Both the position numbers and the translations under genes were made by a program. This document shows, piece after piece, positions 34,585-45,234 of a stretch of 64,000 nt of DNA (within the stretch, counting starts at the first letter, position 1; each line of letters opens with the position of its first letter). The stretch is from Vandiemenella viatica. Its lineage: Eukaryota > Arthropoda > Insecta > Orthoptera > Morabidae. The stretch is taken from NCBI GenBank assembly GCA_031002005.1, contig CM061921.1:144307283-144371282 (forward strand), given 5' to 3'. A model generated the notes under the pieces. That model was not told the origin of the DNA. It did not search any database and worked only from the letters and a program-made list of their open reading frames with translations.

Positions 34585-36457
34585 TATGTTCTTGGGTAGT
34601 GCTGGTGGTTGCAGCTAGAGCTGACGTAACTGCTGCCTGTATGTTCATTGGCAAGCGATTTAGCATCTCTATAATGTTAAGCATCATTTTCATCATGGTG
34701 TCCATCATTCCAGACAATTTATCCATGAGACCATGCACCAGGCTATCAGCTGCTCCTTGTTGACTTGGCTGGTTGGAAGGGGCAGGTTGGGTGCCGACCA
34801 TTTCAGCTCGATCCGCAGTCAGGTTACTTTTCCTATCTGCCTTTGGTGTTTCGGCGTGGTTGGCGACCTGGTTTGCACAGGTGTCCGCGTATGTGCTCCC
34901 ATTCACACCACTAGTTGGGTGTTTCTTATTATTCTTCTCACGTTTGGGGTTCTGCTTTTTCTGAGTCTGACGTGGGTCTTCTTTCTTGTTAATGTCATTT
35001 GGTTCCTCTTCTTGCTGGCCAGCCGTTGGCGGGATCTCCTGTTCATTTCTCCCTTGCGGTTTCTTTCGGCGTTGGAGAATTTTGTCTTGTTCCGCGGGCA
35101 ATCCTCTTTGTCGATCGCGGGCTTTCTTGTACGCCTGGCATCCTTTGTAGCTTGCGACGTGGTTTCCACCGCAGTTGGAGCATTTCGCCGTGTCACGTCC
35201 TCTCTGCGCTGTACATTGGTTGGAATCATGTTTACCAGCGCACTTGACACAAACTGGTGGCATTTTGCAATTCATTGCCATGTGCCCGTATAGCTGGCAA
35301 TTGTAGCATTGAGGTGGTCCAGGTGATGAGCGGAGTTTTTCTGTAGTTACTTTGAGGTGGCATATTGTCTCTAACTTGAAGATCTCTCTATTTTCTGGTG
35401 TGTCCGGCAAGACGGCGAGGAAAAGGGGCATTGCTACGTTGCTGCCCGGCCTCCTTAGTTGAGCTACTGTCTGGACGTTGAATCCTATCCCCTTTAGCTC
35501 CTCCTTCAGATCGCTGGCTGGAAGTGTTCTGGGTATTCCTCTGAATACCACTTTCAGGAGGGGTAAGGCCCCAGTTGGAAATGTGTAGTATGGGGTGCCC
35601 TTTTGCTGCAGCATCTCTGTGACCGCTGAGTAGTCGGCCACCGTAGTAAAAGTAAACTTGATTTTGTCCCCTCCTGCAGACTTGGCTGCGAAGGGGTCCT
35701 TGACGACGGCTTCCACTTGGTCGTGCAGCGTCTTGAAATTTTCTTCATATTGGACCACTATAGGTGGAATATGGGCCGATCTCTTAGCTGGCGGGGTTGG
35801 TGATTCCTCGGTCTGCAGGGGCTGGAATGGATTGTTGGTTTCCATTACAAGCTCCGGGTCCAGTGCGGGTGGCGGCTTTGCTGTGCGGCGGGGTGTTACA
35901 AATCCTTCCGCGTCTGGTTGCTGCGCTTTGCGTCGGTTTCCTCCGCTTGCGGCAGCAGTCGTCTGCTTGGGGGTATTTGCTTTTTTGAAGTTTGTCTGCG
36001 GTGGTGTATAAGGCGTCTGGAATGGGAATGTTGCGGCCGAGTACTCGGTCGTCCCCTTCTTCTTCTTGTTTGCTTTCTTCTCTTTGCTGGCAGTAGCACT
36101 GGAAAGTTGTTGTACGGGCACGCTGACTTTCGAACCACTTGCGCGTTGTTCGTTCCTCGGTTGCTTTACTTTCCCCGCTGTGATCGGCGAGGTTCTTCTC
36201 TTCGATGCGCGGGGGTCTACTGGTCCGTGGGCAGGCTGGTTCGTCGTAAGCGTTATCCTTACAATTCCGTCGGGGTCCACCCTCAAGTCCTGTGGGAACT
36301 GCCTGGTCGTCGTCAGTGTTGTTCCGTCCGCTTCCAAGTCCGGTAGGGATAGCCGGGTCGTCACCATTGCCGCAGCTCCCGCCGGCAAAGTCGAGTGCGC
36401 TGGGGCACTCGGCCCGCCTGGCGCGGAAGAGCGGCTAGCGTATTCCTCGTCGCACAT
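34577..36457 (-). CDS. LINE ORF1: nucleic-acid-binding Gag-like protein
   Basis: Intact 626-aa protein that should coat the LINE RNA. The N-terminal ~290 residues are low-complexity, with basic and proline/threonine-rich tracts. Residues 296-372 resemble the PRE_C2HC domain that precedes zinc knuckles in Jockey-type ORF1 proteins. Three knuckles follow: C384-C387-H392-C397, C403-C406-H410-C415 and C426-C429-H433-C440. After these come a charged linker rich in K, Q and E, and a methionine-rich C-terminal region (about 570-610) that may oligomerise. ORF2 starts within its stop region. The start at 36457 is the first ATG of the frame, and an in-frame ATG at residue 31 is an alternative. Confidence 0.92.
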   Translation of the reverse strand: MCDEEYASRSSAPGGPSAPAHSTLPAGAAAMVTTRLSLPDLEADGTTLTTTRQFPQDLRVDPDGIVRITLTTNQPAHGPVDPRASKRRTSPITAGKVKQPRNEQRASGSKVSVPVQQLSSATASKEKKANKKKKGTTEYSAATFPFQTPYTPPQTNFKKANTPKQTTAAASGGNRRKAQQPDAEGFVTPRRTAKPPPALDPELVMETNNPFQPLQTEESPTPPAKRSAHIPPIVVQYEENFKTLHDQVEAVVKDPFAAKSAGGDKIKFTFTTVADYSAVTEMLQQKGTPYYTFPTGALPLLKVVFRGIPRTLPASDLKEELKGIGFNVQTVAQLRRPGSNVAMPLFLAVLPDTPENREIFKLETICHLKVTTEKLRSSPGPPQCYNCQLYGHMAMNCKMPPVCVKCAGKHDSNQCTAQRGRDTAKCSNCGGNHVASYKGCQAYKKARDRQRGLPAEQDKILQRRKKPQGRNEQEIPPTAGQQEEEPNDINKKEDPRQTQKKQNPKREKNNKKHPTSGVNGSTYADTCANQVANHAETPKADRKSNLTADRAEMVGTQPAPSNQPSQQGAADSLVHGLMDKLSGMMDTMMKMMLNIIEMLNRLPMNIQAAVTSALAATTSTTQEHNG

Positions 36458-36770
36458 CTACACGTTACAATGGTCAACTCGGAACTGGAACTGAACTGGA
36501 ACTGGCGACACGGGGAAGTACTCTGCCTCCGACTGACTGGCTGACTGCTTCACTGCTTGACTGGCTCACTCCGACTAACTAACTCCCTGCTCGGTTCCGT
36601 GTCCCCAATATATATACGCTCTATCGGCCGATAGAGGGCAGCAAGGAGCCACAGCGCTATCTAACGGAAAAACGAGCACGCGGGCTCACCGGGAACTAGC
36701 GACAGAAGACAGTCGCGAGCGGAAGAGAAGAATAACCCACAATACGAGCCGAGCACGGCTCAGTTTGACA
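36458..36770 (-). promoter_or_regulatory. Presumed LINE 5' untranslated and promoter region
   Basis: GC-richer sequence directly upstream of ORF1 on the reverse strand, with a GACTGACTGGCT-type repeat stretch at 36525-36575. Jockey-type LINEs carry an internal promoter at the 5' end. The exact transcription start and the 5' boundary (around 36.74-36.77 kb) are inferred from the composition change only. Confidence 0.4.
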
Positions 36771-37039
36771 CCTTACTTTATTATACTGTACTTTATTTTG
36801 CACAGTTTTGGTACGAAAGTACATTAAAATACTTTTTCATCTGACTCATGTAATCACCGATCTGGTTGATCTTTTATGTACAAAAATAGTATCCCAGCGC
36901 AGTATTAACAAATCATTACCACACTGTAACAGAATGAAAGATTCTCGCATATTTCAACGCAATCGCAATGAAATGTCAATCACTTCGCACTTGACGTGTT
37001 TGTTTTGTTTGAGGTTCTTTTCGATTCATTCAGTATTTT

Positions 37040-37920
37040 TTTTTAGTAAAGAATGAGGTTATAACATATTTTAATTTAAATTTAGGTCGTAAAGATTTTG
37101 TATAATAAATATAATACTTTCATGTTTTCTCAAAGTTCTAGTCACAGAGTTTCTTATTAGGAAACTCGCAGTGCACCTATATCGTAGTCACCAAACTTCG
37201 AAAGGAGACCTACAGATTAACGTGAAATTCGAACACGGAGCGTCCTAGAATCCTCGTATTAACAGATAAAAGCATTGCCAGAGGTAAATGTCAATTTTTA
37301 GGCCCGCAAAAATTACAATCGAGTCCGGGATTTGAACCGGGACCTTCAGTATCCAAATCGCACGCAGTCATTTGAGTCACCAGTCCGAATGTAGGTGTAA
37401 TGAAAAATAAGTTTGCAAACATGATACAATGAACATACTTTTTTTCTATACCATCTATTTTTGCTATCAAAAAACACGAATCAACTTTTGTGTGTTTGTA
37501 TACATATTTTTCTGTACTTCTAGATTAGTCTTGTGTCTGGTTACGGCGTGAGATTCGGGTGTGGAAGGTCCCCGTTACAAATGCAGATCTCAGCTGCAAT
37601 TGATCTTCAACTCTGGTAATGTTTTGATTTATTAATGCGAAGATGCTAGAACAATTTCTAAATGTTAAGAACATCTTATGAACATGGATGAAAAAAGACA
37701 CTTGTTTTAATACCAACAATAACATGAAAACAACATTTGGTCGTAAGGGAAGGGAAATTTCCGAACTCTCTCTATGCGCTTCTCCACATCCAGCAGACCG
37801 ACACTGGTCCACACCTTCAAAACACAAACCAATCCAATGACCGCCGAGTGTCGTATGACATGCCGTTTCCTTTGGACAAGCTTCAATCGAGTGAGCGCCA
37901 ATTAGTAAGAAACGTGTCGA
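37040..37920 (-). repeat. Segment A, inverted copy
   Basis: Inverted relative of 27200-28130, with the same foldback core (37195-37680) of two tRNA-like arms around an AT-rich centre. The outer part encodes a reverse frame at 37707-37901 with LLDVEKRIERVRKFPFPYD. This faintly resembles the start of a MADF domain, the DNA-binding fold found with some transposases. The arms also resemble Rep-3 (TTAACGTGAAATTCGAACAC compared with TTAACGTGGAATCCGAACC). Confidence 0.7.
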
Positions 37921-38406
37921 TGCTAAACAGTATCAGGCAAGTGAGGCCCGATCTTCAAAGGAGTTAAACTTAATCTAAAACCACTTTCCATCACCAGTGA
38001 TCAACACGTGGCTAAAATCTTGCCATAATCATTATTGAACATGAAGTAAATCAAATTTTTAATTTTGAAAATGTGATTTACGGGTTTGCAGTTGTTAAAG
38101 CTAGAAAGAGGGGATTTTGAAAGCATTTGTTTTTATTTTATTTGTATATCTTTTAAATGTTGTTAATCTTACAATTTTATTAACTATTATTTTTAAATAA
38201 CAATAAATTTTTTATTTAATTATGTTTTATTAATATTATATTTTACACTTACAAGATGATATATTAAACTGGATTTAAGTTTTCAAGGGGTGACACCATC
38301 GATATCCGCCCCGGATGTCACCCACGCTAGCTACACCACTGATCACAGTTACAAACTGTCTGTTATAAGCTACAATTCCCAATGTAATCTCAACTTTGCA
38401 GAAAAA

Positions 38407-38480
38407 TGGACTATGACCGTTCTTCCCCGTGGACCTTCATATGTCAATTTTATGTTTCTAGCGCCAAGCCACTGCGTATA
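38407..38480 (-). repeat. Right terminal inverted repeat of the outer element
   Basis: Complement of 24493-24574. It ends in GCCAAGCCACTGCGTATA. Together with the left end it frames a ~1-kb element carrying the 169-aa ORF, now separated by the 12.9-kb insertion. Confidence 0.75.
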
Positions 38481-38578
38481 AAATACTCTTATCGTTGTAA
38501 ACGGTACGAAGGTTTGATTCGTTTATGATTGAAGCTCAATTTTAGTTAGAACAAACATTAGTCCTTCCACTAAACTGT

Positions 38579-38950
38579 TCATAATAACTCTACTGTCTTG
38601 TTCATTATAAATCCTATGCCAGTAACTTCACTACCAGCATTTGTGTTAATTATTTTGTGATTCCCAGACCAGAGAACCTGTGCATCCATCAACTTAATAC
38701 CACTAATCCCAATTACATATAAATTAAGTCGTTTCATCTCCCTTTTTAAGTTTTCTAATCCAACATTCCAGGCTCCGACTCGTAGAATGTCTCTATTCAT
38801 TCTGATGACTCCTCGCTAAGCAGTCCCCACCCGGAGATCCGATTGAGTGGACTGTTTTAACCAGGAATAAACCACCATTCTATATGTAACCTGAGAGGAT
38901 TACATGACCTCGGGATACCCTTCTGGTCTTCAATGCTTAAACCATAACAA
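38579..38950 (-). pseudogene. 5' fragment of a second-type LINE (endonuclease start)
   Basis: The reverse strand reads MNRDILRVGAWNVGLENLKR and a further SGIKLMDAQVLWSGNHK, the N-terminal pattern of an RTE/BovB-like AP endonuclease (WNV.., GIS.I..). The preceding region (38820-38950) matches the 5' region of the LINE at 47.9-48.2 kb: CATGTAATCCTCT and AAACAGTCCAC blocks, and GCGAGGAGTCA. The 3' part is missing. Confidence 0.75.
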
Positions 38951-39291
38951 TAATTTAAATGCTAGTTATTTACTAAATTTTTATGGACTGCTGCCAAATA
39001 CTCATGAGTAATAGCTTTTAGAAGTTCATATAACGGAAAGAAGTTAATATCGGGGAATAAACAACTCGAGCGTGCATACATGCAAGGTCTACAGTCATTA
39101 CTAAAGGTCGACGAACTGCAATTATTCGTTTACAAATTTAATTTGTTTCGTTTCTTTGAACTAGTTGACATTCCTTTACTGTTGTTGGGTAAATATATCC
39201 GAAATAAGGATACAAAAACTTTAACATTTCATGCTGTGTTTGTATAATTACTCGTAAATACTGTCAAATGTAAAAAAATTATAAATATTTA

Positions 39292-39531
39292 GTCTTACTT
39301 AATACTTTACGCCTCGTCGACGGCTAAGGTCATTAGAGGCGGGAGGGGAATGGGGAGAAGGAACGGGAAGGAATTCGGCAATGGCCTTTTAGAAGGAAGT
39401 ATCCCGGCATTCGCCTGGAGTGATTTGGGGAAACCATGGAAAACCCAAATCTGGATGCCCGGACGGGGATTCGAACCTGCGTCCTCCCGAATGCGGGGCC
39501 AGAACGTTAACCGTTCACCCACAACGCTCGG
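39292..39531 (-). repeat. SINE-1 copy (1a) with 12-bp target-site duplication
   Basis: Reverse-strand full-length copy, well conserved. Flanked by exact TATAAATATTTA at 39280-39291 and 39532-39543. The tail lacks a long T run. Confidence 0.93.
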
Positions 39532-39543
39532 TATAAATATTTA

Positions 39544-40878
39544 TTAATATTTTGTTTCACACCGATGACACAAAATGTTTATTTTCTTTCTAATCGGAGT
39601 TACCCTTGCTTCTCTCTGGAATCTCTCCATGTGATGAAATAATTGTGTGGTGGCACTCCAATAGGGCTAATCGAATTTTTCCACTCATGCAACTAATTCC
39701 TGGTGTTTTTCTACTGAATTTCTTGGCGCTGCAGAACTGCCACATATGATCCATTTTGCCAGTGAGATCGTGTTTTTTGTACTCTTTAGTGGGATCATAA
39801 AGGCATGCCTCACCTGCCAAAATGTAAACATTACTTCTGCAGGTTCGCACTTCTCATAAGTACACTAACGTTTTGTTCATGCGCTTGCGATTGTTGTCTT
39901 TCACGAACTTCAACCGTTGTAACTCAGTTCATTTCGTATTGTTTCTTCAGCAGTTTCTCGCTGTCTGCTTACTGTCTCACTCCATTCTCTTCTCTTTTTT
40001 CTTCTCGTTATTCATCTGTTTTCTCAGAGTCTATTCATTCTCTGCCATTGTCAGTCTAAACGTCCTTCTCGCTCCTCATTTCTTTCATTTCTTCCTTGTT
40101 CTTTCTGTTTCATTCTTTTCGATTCACCACTGGCAAGATTTCCTCTTTCAGGTATCGGAATTCTAGTAAATGTTAATACTACTTAACACTCTAATATTCC
40201 ACTTAATACACCGTTCGATACATTGAGCAATTACTTTTACTTATTAAGTTCAAAGTTTTAACTGAAATTTATTTCACATCTTCTTGATCCGCTGTAACCT
40301 ATTTCCGAACGTATACTGATGCATCCGTGTCGCCATCGCCTAAATACCCTTCTGAGCTGGAACATATCTCCACCACAATAGTAGAATGGAACACTCGAGA
40401 ATGCTCCAAAAGATTCTGGACTTCCGGTTTCCATAACATTCTAGTAACAACAGAACATTTTGGAACATTCAGGACCATTCTGGCCAGTGTCGGCCACTTC
40501 GGCACTGGATTCCCAGCTGCTTTGCCTACTTCCCATCAGAGGTTCATCGGTGCGATGTCCATTTGATGACCATAACTCTGAACCCAACCCCTGTAGTGCC
40601 CACACAAAACCTTATTCACGGATGGTGGATGGAGGACTACCATACTGAATAACCCCCATGGGGTTGCGGGGGTGAGTTGTGGAGATACAGCGGCAAACGC
40701 AGACACGTGAGCTTACATTTACTATGTGTATTGATTAGTGTGATTGATTTTTTTTGTGTTTATCTCGATTCAATGACAACGTATCAAACTTAATATTCTG
40801 TTGAAATCCTTCTGCAATTTATCACAATTCTCTAGTGTTTCAATCCTGTGATACAACAAACTATCTAACTTCTGACTG
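39544..40878. other. No recognised element; cluster of GAA/TTC motifs
   Basis: Short frames only. At 40391-40490 the sequence has many alternating AGAA/TTCT-like units, reminiscent of a heat-shock element, with no gene beside it. Confidence 0.35.
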
Positions 40879-40879
40879 T

Positions 40880-41250
40880 GAAACCATCACCAGCTTCGTG
40901 GTTTAAACCATTTATGACTTGTTCCACCTTCACACAATTTGCTGCGTCCACCACTTTTTAAGTCGACCTATCTTCCTTCTTTCCTGTTTTGGCTTGTAAT
41001 TTAGCAGCATATGTAGTTGCCTGATGTCTTCTATACGTATTACATGTTCCTCCCATTTCTTCTTATATCTAATTATTTCCTGACTTGCACTAAAAAAAAT
41101 TCAATTTTTTCTTTATTTCTTCACTTTTTTATTATCTACTAAAATGAACCCAGCCACCGCTCTCAGAAATATTAGCTAAGCTGCTTCTCCGTGTTTTACT
41201 TGTTTTTTCGTAAAATCCATGATTCACATCCATATAGTAATGTTGGTACA
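40880..41250 (-). pseudogene. 3' coding fragment of a LINE
   Basis: The reverse strand shows VPTLLYGCESW near 41215-41250 and, in another frame, KWEEHVIRIEDIRQLHMLL near 41000-41060. These are two conserved blocks of the C-terminal region of RTE/CR1-like LINE ORF2 proteins. They are interrupted by stops. The rest of the element is not adjacent. Confidence 0.75.
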
Positions 41251-42104
41251 CTAATCTATACTATTATAAGTCTAGCTGTGTATGTCTCTTTATTTGAACG
41301 GGAGCCGCGCAAAAACTATGACAGCAATATTACGGGGTTTTCAAATTTTTAGAACTAATGGTGCGAGTCAAAATCTGCGAAAATAGCTAATGACTTATAT
41401 GTACCATGTGAAGGAGTAAGTAATTAAAAACCTTTATATATTGAAAATTGTGGGCCGCGGAACATTATGCACTTTCAGACGCTCACTCCTTTCGCAAAAA
41501 TCTGACAAAACTAAGGATTCAGTTTTATTTTTTTACTTTTGTTATTCAGTTTTTTTGTACCGCTGTACTCTAAAGTTAAAGGAATACGTTAATCAAACGT
41601 AATCACCATTAATTCACATCGTAACAGGTCAGTTGTCATGTAAAATGCATTAGATTATTAACGTGGTAGACATAGATTGTCTTTGGTAGACAGTTAAAGT
41701 TTGTCTCTGGTATAATATGTTTTGCTTGATCGCCAGAGGAAGTACAGTAAACATTATTAAGTTAATATTTTTTCGTTACATATCATTATGGATACGAAAT
41801 TAAGTTGTTTTTTTCTTCAAAGAAAGATGTCTTAGAAAAAAGCTTACAAGCAAATATGTAGTTTTTCCTTAATAACGTCTACAGAACTGTCTATTATTTC
41901 GATGCACTTTATTCGATTAATATATATTTGGTGGCTCTCACGTGCAAATATTCTTAAACGTGTGTACAAATTTTGGCTGCTATTCAAACCACTAGCAGTA
42001 AAATAAACTGTTCTTCCTATAAAATAACTTCATAACCCTGACTTTCTAATGTTTATCTCCATACGTGCAATTGAGTTAGTGGCGGTAGCAACATGAAAAC
42101 CAAT
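41251..42104. other. AT-rich sequence with a repeat-like start
   Basis: TCTATACTATTATAAGTCTA at about 41251 followed by TGTGTATGTCTCTTTATTTG looks like the 5' end of a dispersed element, but no second end was found. The remainder is AT-rich and unrecognised. Confidence 0.35.
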
Positions 42105-42680
42105 GAAATTAAAAATTAATTAGGCATTTTAACACCTTACGTTACACCGCGTAAATTATAAAACTAGATCCATTATGCCTTATGCTGTAACGTACGTGTC
42201 AATTTCTATTCTGGTCCAGGCTGCATTTCAACCTAACGACAAACTTGGCTTCTGTCACAAGCGCATTAATACAGTCACTGTTCGCTGTAGACTCTTGGCC
42301 TGCTGGAGGTACTTATATGCGACTAAAATAATAACATCAATAATACGGCTTTATTGAAAGCAAAGATAAATTAAAATAATTCATATCCTGATGCTACATC
42401 GCATTAATTATAAAGCTAAATCCATATTGTCTCTTATGATTCAACAAAGCTTATCAACTGTCACAATGGTCCAGGCTGTACTTCAACCGAAACACAACCT
42501 CAGATAATACTGACGTTCGAAAATCATAGCTTCAGTCAAACGTGCGTTAATACATACACTGTTCCGTGAACAAATCATGACATTTTGGAATTATTTATAT
42601 GTGGATTAATGTGAAAGCGAAGGAAATTAAAAATAATTCTTAACGTGTGATACCGCGCAAGATGAGTTTTAATCCATGTA
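42105..42680 (+). repeat. Diverged tandem repeat, period about 259 bp
   Basis: The block GAAATTAAAAATAATT-like recurs at 42105, 42365 and 42623. Each is followed by a ..TTACACCGCG/..TACATCGCA/..TACCGCGCA segment and AAACTAGATCCATTA-like sequence. GGTCCAGGCTG occurs in units one and two, at 42211 and 42471. About two and a bit units are visible. Satellite-like, old and diverged. Confidence 0.75.
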
Positions 42681-44296
42681 AATTTATATTTTACAGTAAA
42701 AATAACTGATCATACTAACATATCGTCAAAACAAAACCAATATCCTAACAGCAACAGGAAAAAAAATATTTCAGAACATTAAATTGGGATTTCGAATCAT
42801 TGGATGAAGGTAGGAGGGTGATGAGAGTGCTGGGAATATTCAGGGCATATATTGGTGATTAGGCATGATGGGATATTGGTCAAAGAATTAGGAATAGTGC
42901 CTGTAAGGGGAAACACGACCATGACCAGACGTTGGCGCTCGATTTCATGCATAAGGGAGCAGGAAAATTTTCTTTTGTTGGTAAGGGTGTCAGGGACTGG
43001 ATCAAATTATCAAGTCAAGTAATGAATAAGTAATGTACCAAAAACCGTTACGTAATTTAAAATTTGTAAAACAGAAAAATAAATGGGGGAGGGATTTAAC
43101 ACACCAATTATAAAAGAAAATGTTAAAAAATAAAATAAAAAGGAGTAATTAGATTACTGGGAGAATTGACGCAGGAGTATTAAATCCATTGCAATTAAAT
43201 TAATAATAACATTAAATCGTGCAGTCCTCCGTATCAGCATTTAAAAATGGCACTCAGAGGTGTTACAGTGACTAACCTACTAAGTAAGGTAAAGGTAACA
43301 TTTTATTTCTCTTAAACATTGTCACAAAATAAAACACTTTCTAAACATTTTTTCTTCTTCTCACAATAATTATCTCTACGAATTAGTACAGTTAATTTTT
43401 CAGATAGCTTTTCTACTAATTCATAAATTGTATAACATTAAAACATTAATGAAACAAAACTATCGGTCATCAGTATGTAAACCAAAGGCAATAACTAAAC
43501 AAAGGATTTAGAATTCACTCCTCTCAACGTTAATATATGGTAATAGAATTAAACCAGTAAAGAATTTTTACACATACCAAAACATACGCGCGTGAAGCAG
43601 GGAGGAATGGCTAGTCATCTTATAAAATTTTGTCATCACAATAAACCAATAAAGGTAGATTCAGTCATCCCAAAAATGTTCTGCGAAAGAACAAGAGTAT
43701 GCGTTCCTTCCATCCAAGCACATGTTACAGTGTTCAGCTCAATGCTAAAATCCTAAGACCAAAATTTTTAGATTTGTGTTTAAATATATGTGTACGACTG
43801 AAGACAAAGTTTGGAAAAAAGATTACAATTACGGTTGGTTTAATAATTTAAATATATTGGCATTTCCTTGTTTCCAAGTCATTAGTGTTTTAAGCTCGAG
43901 CTCAGAGACGAACTGGAGAAAATTATTCCATCCGTACCAGATTTGAAGGAAGGAGTAAATCTGAGTTGTGTAGTCAGCCCGCTTAATTCTCGGCCGCATA
44001 TATATACCTGCCGTAAACCCCTTCTCGCTATCTAATGGAAATCTGTTGTATATGAAATTCAGCACTTTAATTAAGCAAATGCAGAGATTAATTATAAATT
44101 TGAGCACAGCCGTTTTTAACTGGAGTAACGATCTTCCTCTGTCTTGTTAACTGCACATCATCCCGCGATAGTTTCGGCCAAACACCCACGTTTCATAGAA
44201 GCAGTATATTTGGAATATAACATCAAAATAAAGGTTATCGAATCCAATCTAGCACTGATGTTATAAACTCTTTGATATGGGTTACCAGTTGTGATA
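42681..44296. other. AT-rich sequence, nothing recognised
   Basis: A 92-codon reverse frame (43829-44107) carries no motif I recognise. No repeats shared with other parts of the window were seen. Confidence 0.4.
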
Positions 44297-44918
44297 TACA
44301 CTGATGAGCCAAAATATTATGACCTCTGCCCAGCGCAATACTGAGAGCCGTCTGGTGACATTGCGGGTACGTCATGCAGTAAGGAAAATGTATACGCAGA
44401 GCAGAGACGCTTGGGAAGTCATTCTGGCTATGATACGTGTCACAAATGGCGAAATCCACTGACATAAGAGACTTTCACAAAGGGAAGATTGTTACGGCTC
44501 AGTGGCTGGGAACGAGAATCTCGGAAACGACGAGGCTGGTCGACTGTCCCCGTGCTACTGTAATGAGCATTTATGGAAAGTGGTTGAGGAACGGTGAAAC
44601 CACGAGTAGGCGACAGGTTGGTGGACGTCCACACCTTATCACAGAACGTATAGGTTAGAGGCTTGCTCGCCCTGTAAAGCATGATAGGGGATGATCTGTG
44701 AAAGATCTAACGCCAGAGTACTATACTGGTGCAGGCACAAATGTTTCGGAAAACACCGTTCAGCAAACATTGTTGAAAATGGGGCTCCGCAATAGACGGC
44801 GTGTTCCCATATTGAAGCATTGACATTGTCTATTACCATTACAGTGGTCACGAAATCATCTATATTGGACCTTGAGTCAATGGAAACGTGTCGCGTATTC
44901 GGATGAATCACGTTCCTT

Positions 44919-45122
44919 TTTTTATGGCATTCGGCAACTGAGGCAGTCATCCAGTATATATATATATATATATTATAGCTTCTAAGTATGGACACCACAG
45001 GACGGAAAGGACATTCACACAGACACAATACTTAAATACCCATGCCCTCGGCCGGCCGGACTCGAACCGGCGACTTTCGGCACGCGGGTCCAGTACTTTA
45101 ACCCCTACGCTACCGAGGCCGA
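44919..45122 (-). repeat. SINE-2 copy inserted in the mariner-type element
   Basis: tRNA-derived SINE with head on the right (45050-45120, B box GGTTCGAGTCC on the reverse strand). A (TA)n tract lies in the body near 44956-44974 and an A-rich tail is at left. It is flanked by exact CACGTTCCTT at 44909-44918 and 45123-45132. The same family occurs at 58268-58511. It is younger than the element it interrupts. Confidence 0.93.
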
Positions 45123-45234
45123 CACGTTCCTTGTTACGCCAGGTTGATGGAAGTAGCCTGATGGCTGTCTTCCAGGCAAACAGCTGCTCGAAATATACAC
45201 CCCGCTACGGACGCAGGCTGGCGGGGCAGTATTA

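Larger units (their letters stand above)
25466..38341. mobile_element. 12.9-kb hAT-like element with 8-bp target-site duplication, heavily invaded
   Basis: The ends are CAGTGGCGTAGCTAG at left and, inverted, CTAGCTACACCACTG at right. Each is followed inward by a GGGTGTCACCC-type block. The exact 8-bp ATCACAGT flanks both sides (25458-25465 and 38342-38349). This is the standard signature of hAT-type insertion. Inside are a second hAT-like element, a Tc1 remnant, a complete LINE and one of two inverted ~0.9-kb segments. I could not find a transposase of its own, so it is either non-autonomous or decayed. The superfamily is inferred from ends and duplication only. Confidence 0.82.

Noticed and set aside
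34733..36494. Plus-strand frames of up to 186 codons opposite LINE ORF1
   Set aside because: Antisense shadows of the LINE coding region without motifs of their own.
41251..41350. Helitron 5' end
   Set aside because: The TCTATACTATTATAAG start is suggestive, but no CTRR-type hairpin end or helicase gene was found.
42105..42680. CRISPR-like array
   Set aside because: The period is about 259 bp with diverged units and the DNA is eukaryotic. It is a satellite-like tandem repeat.
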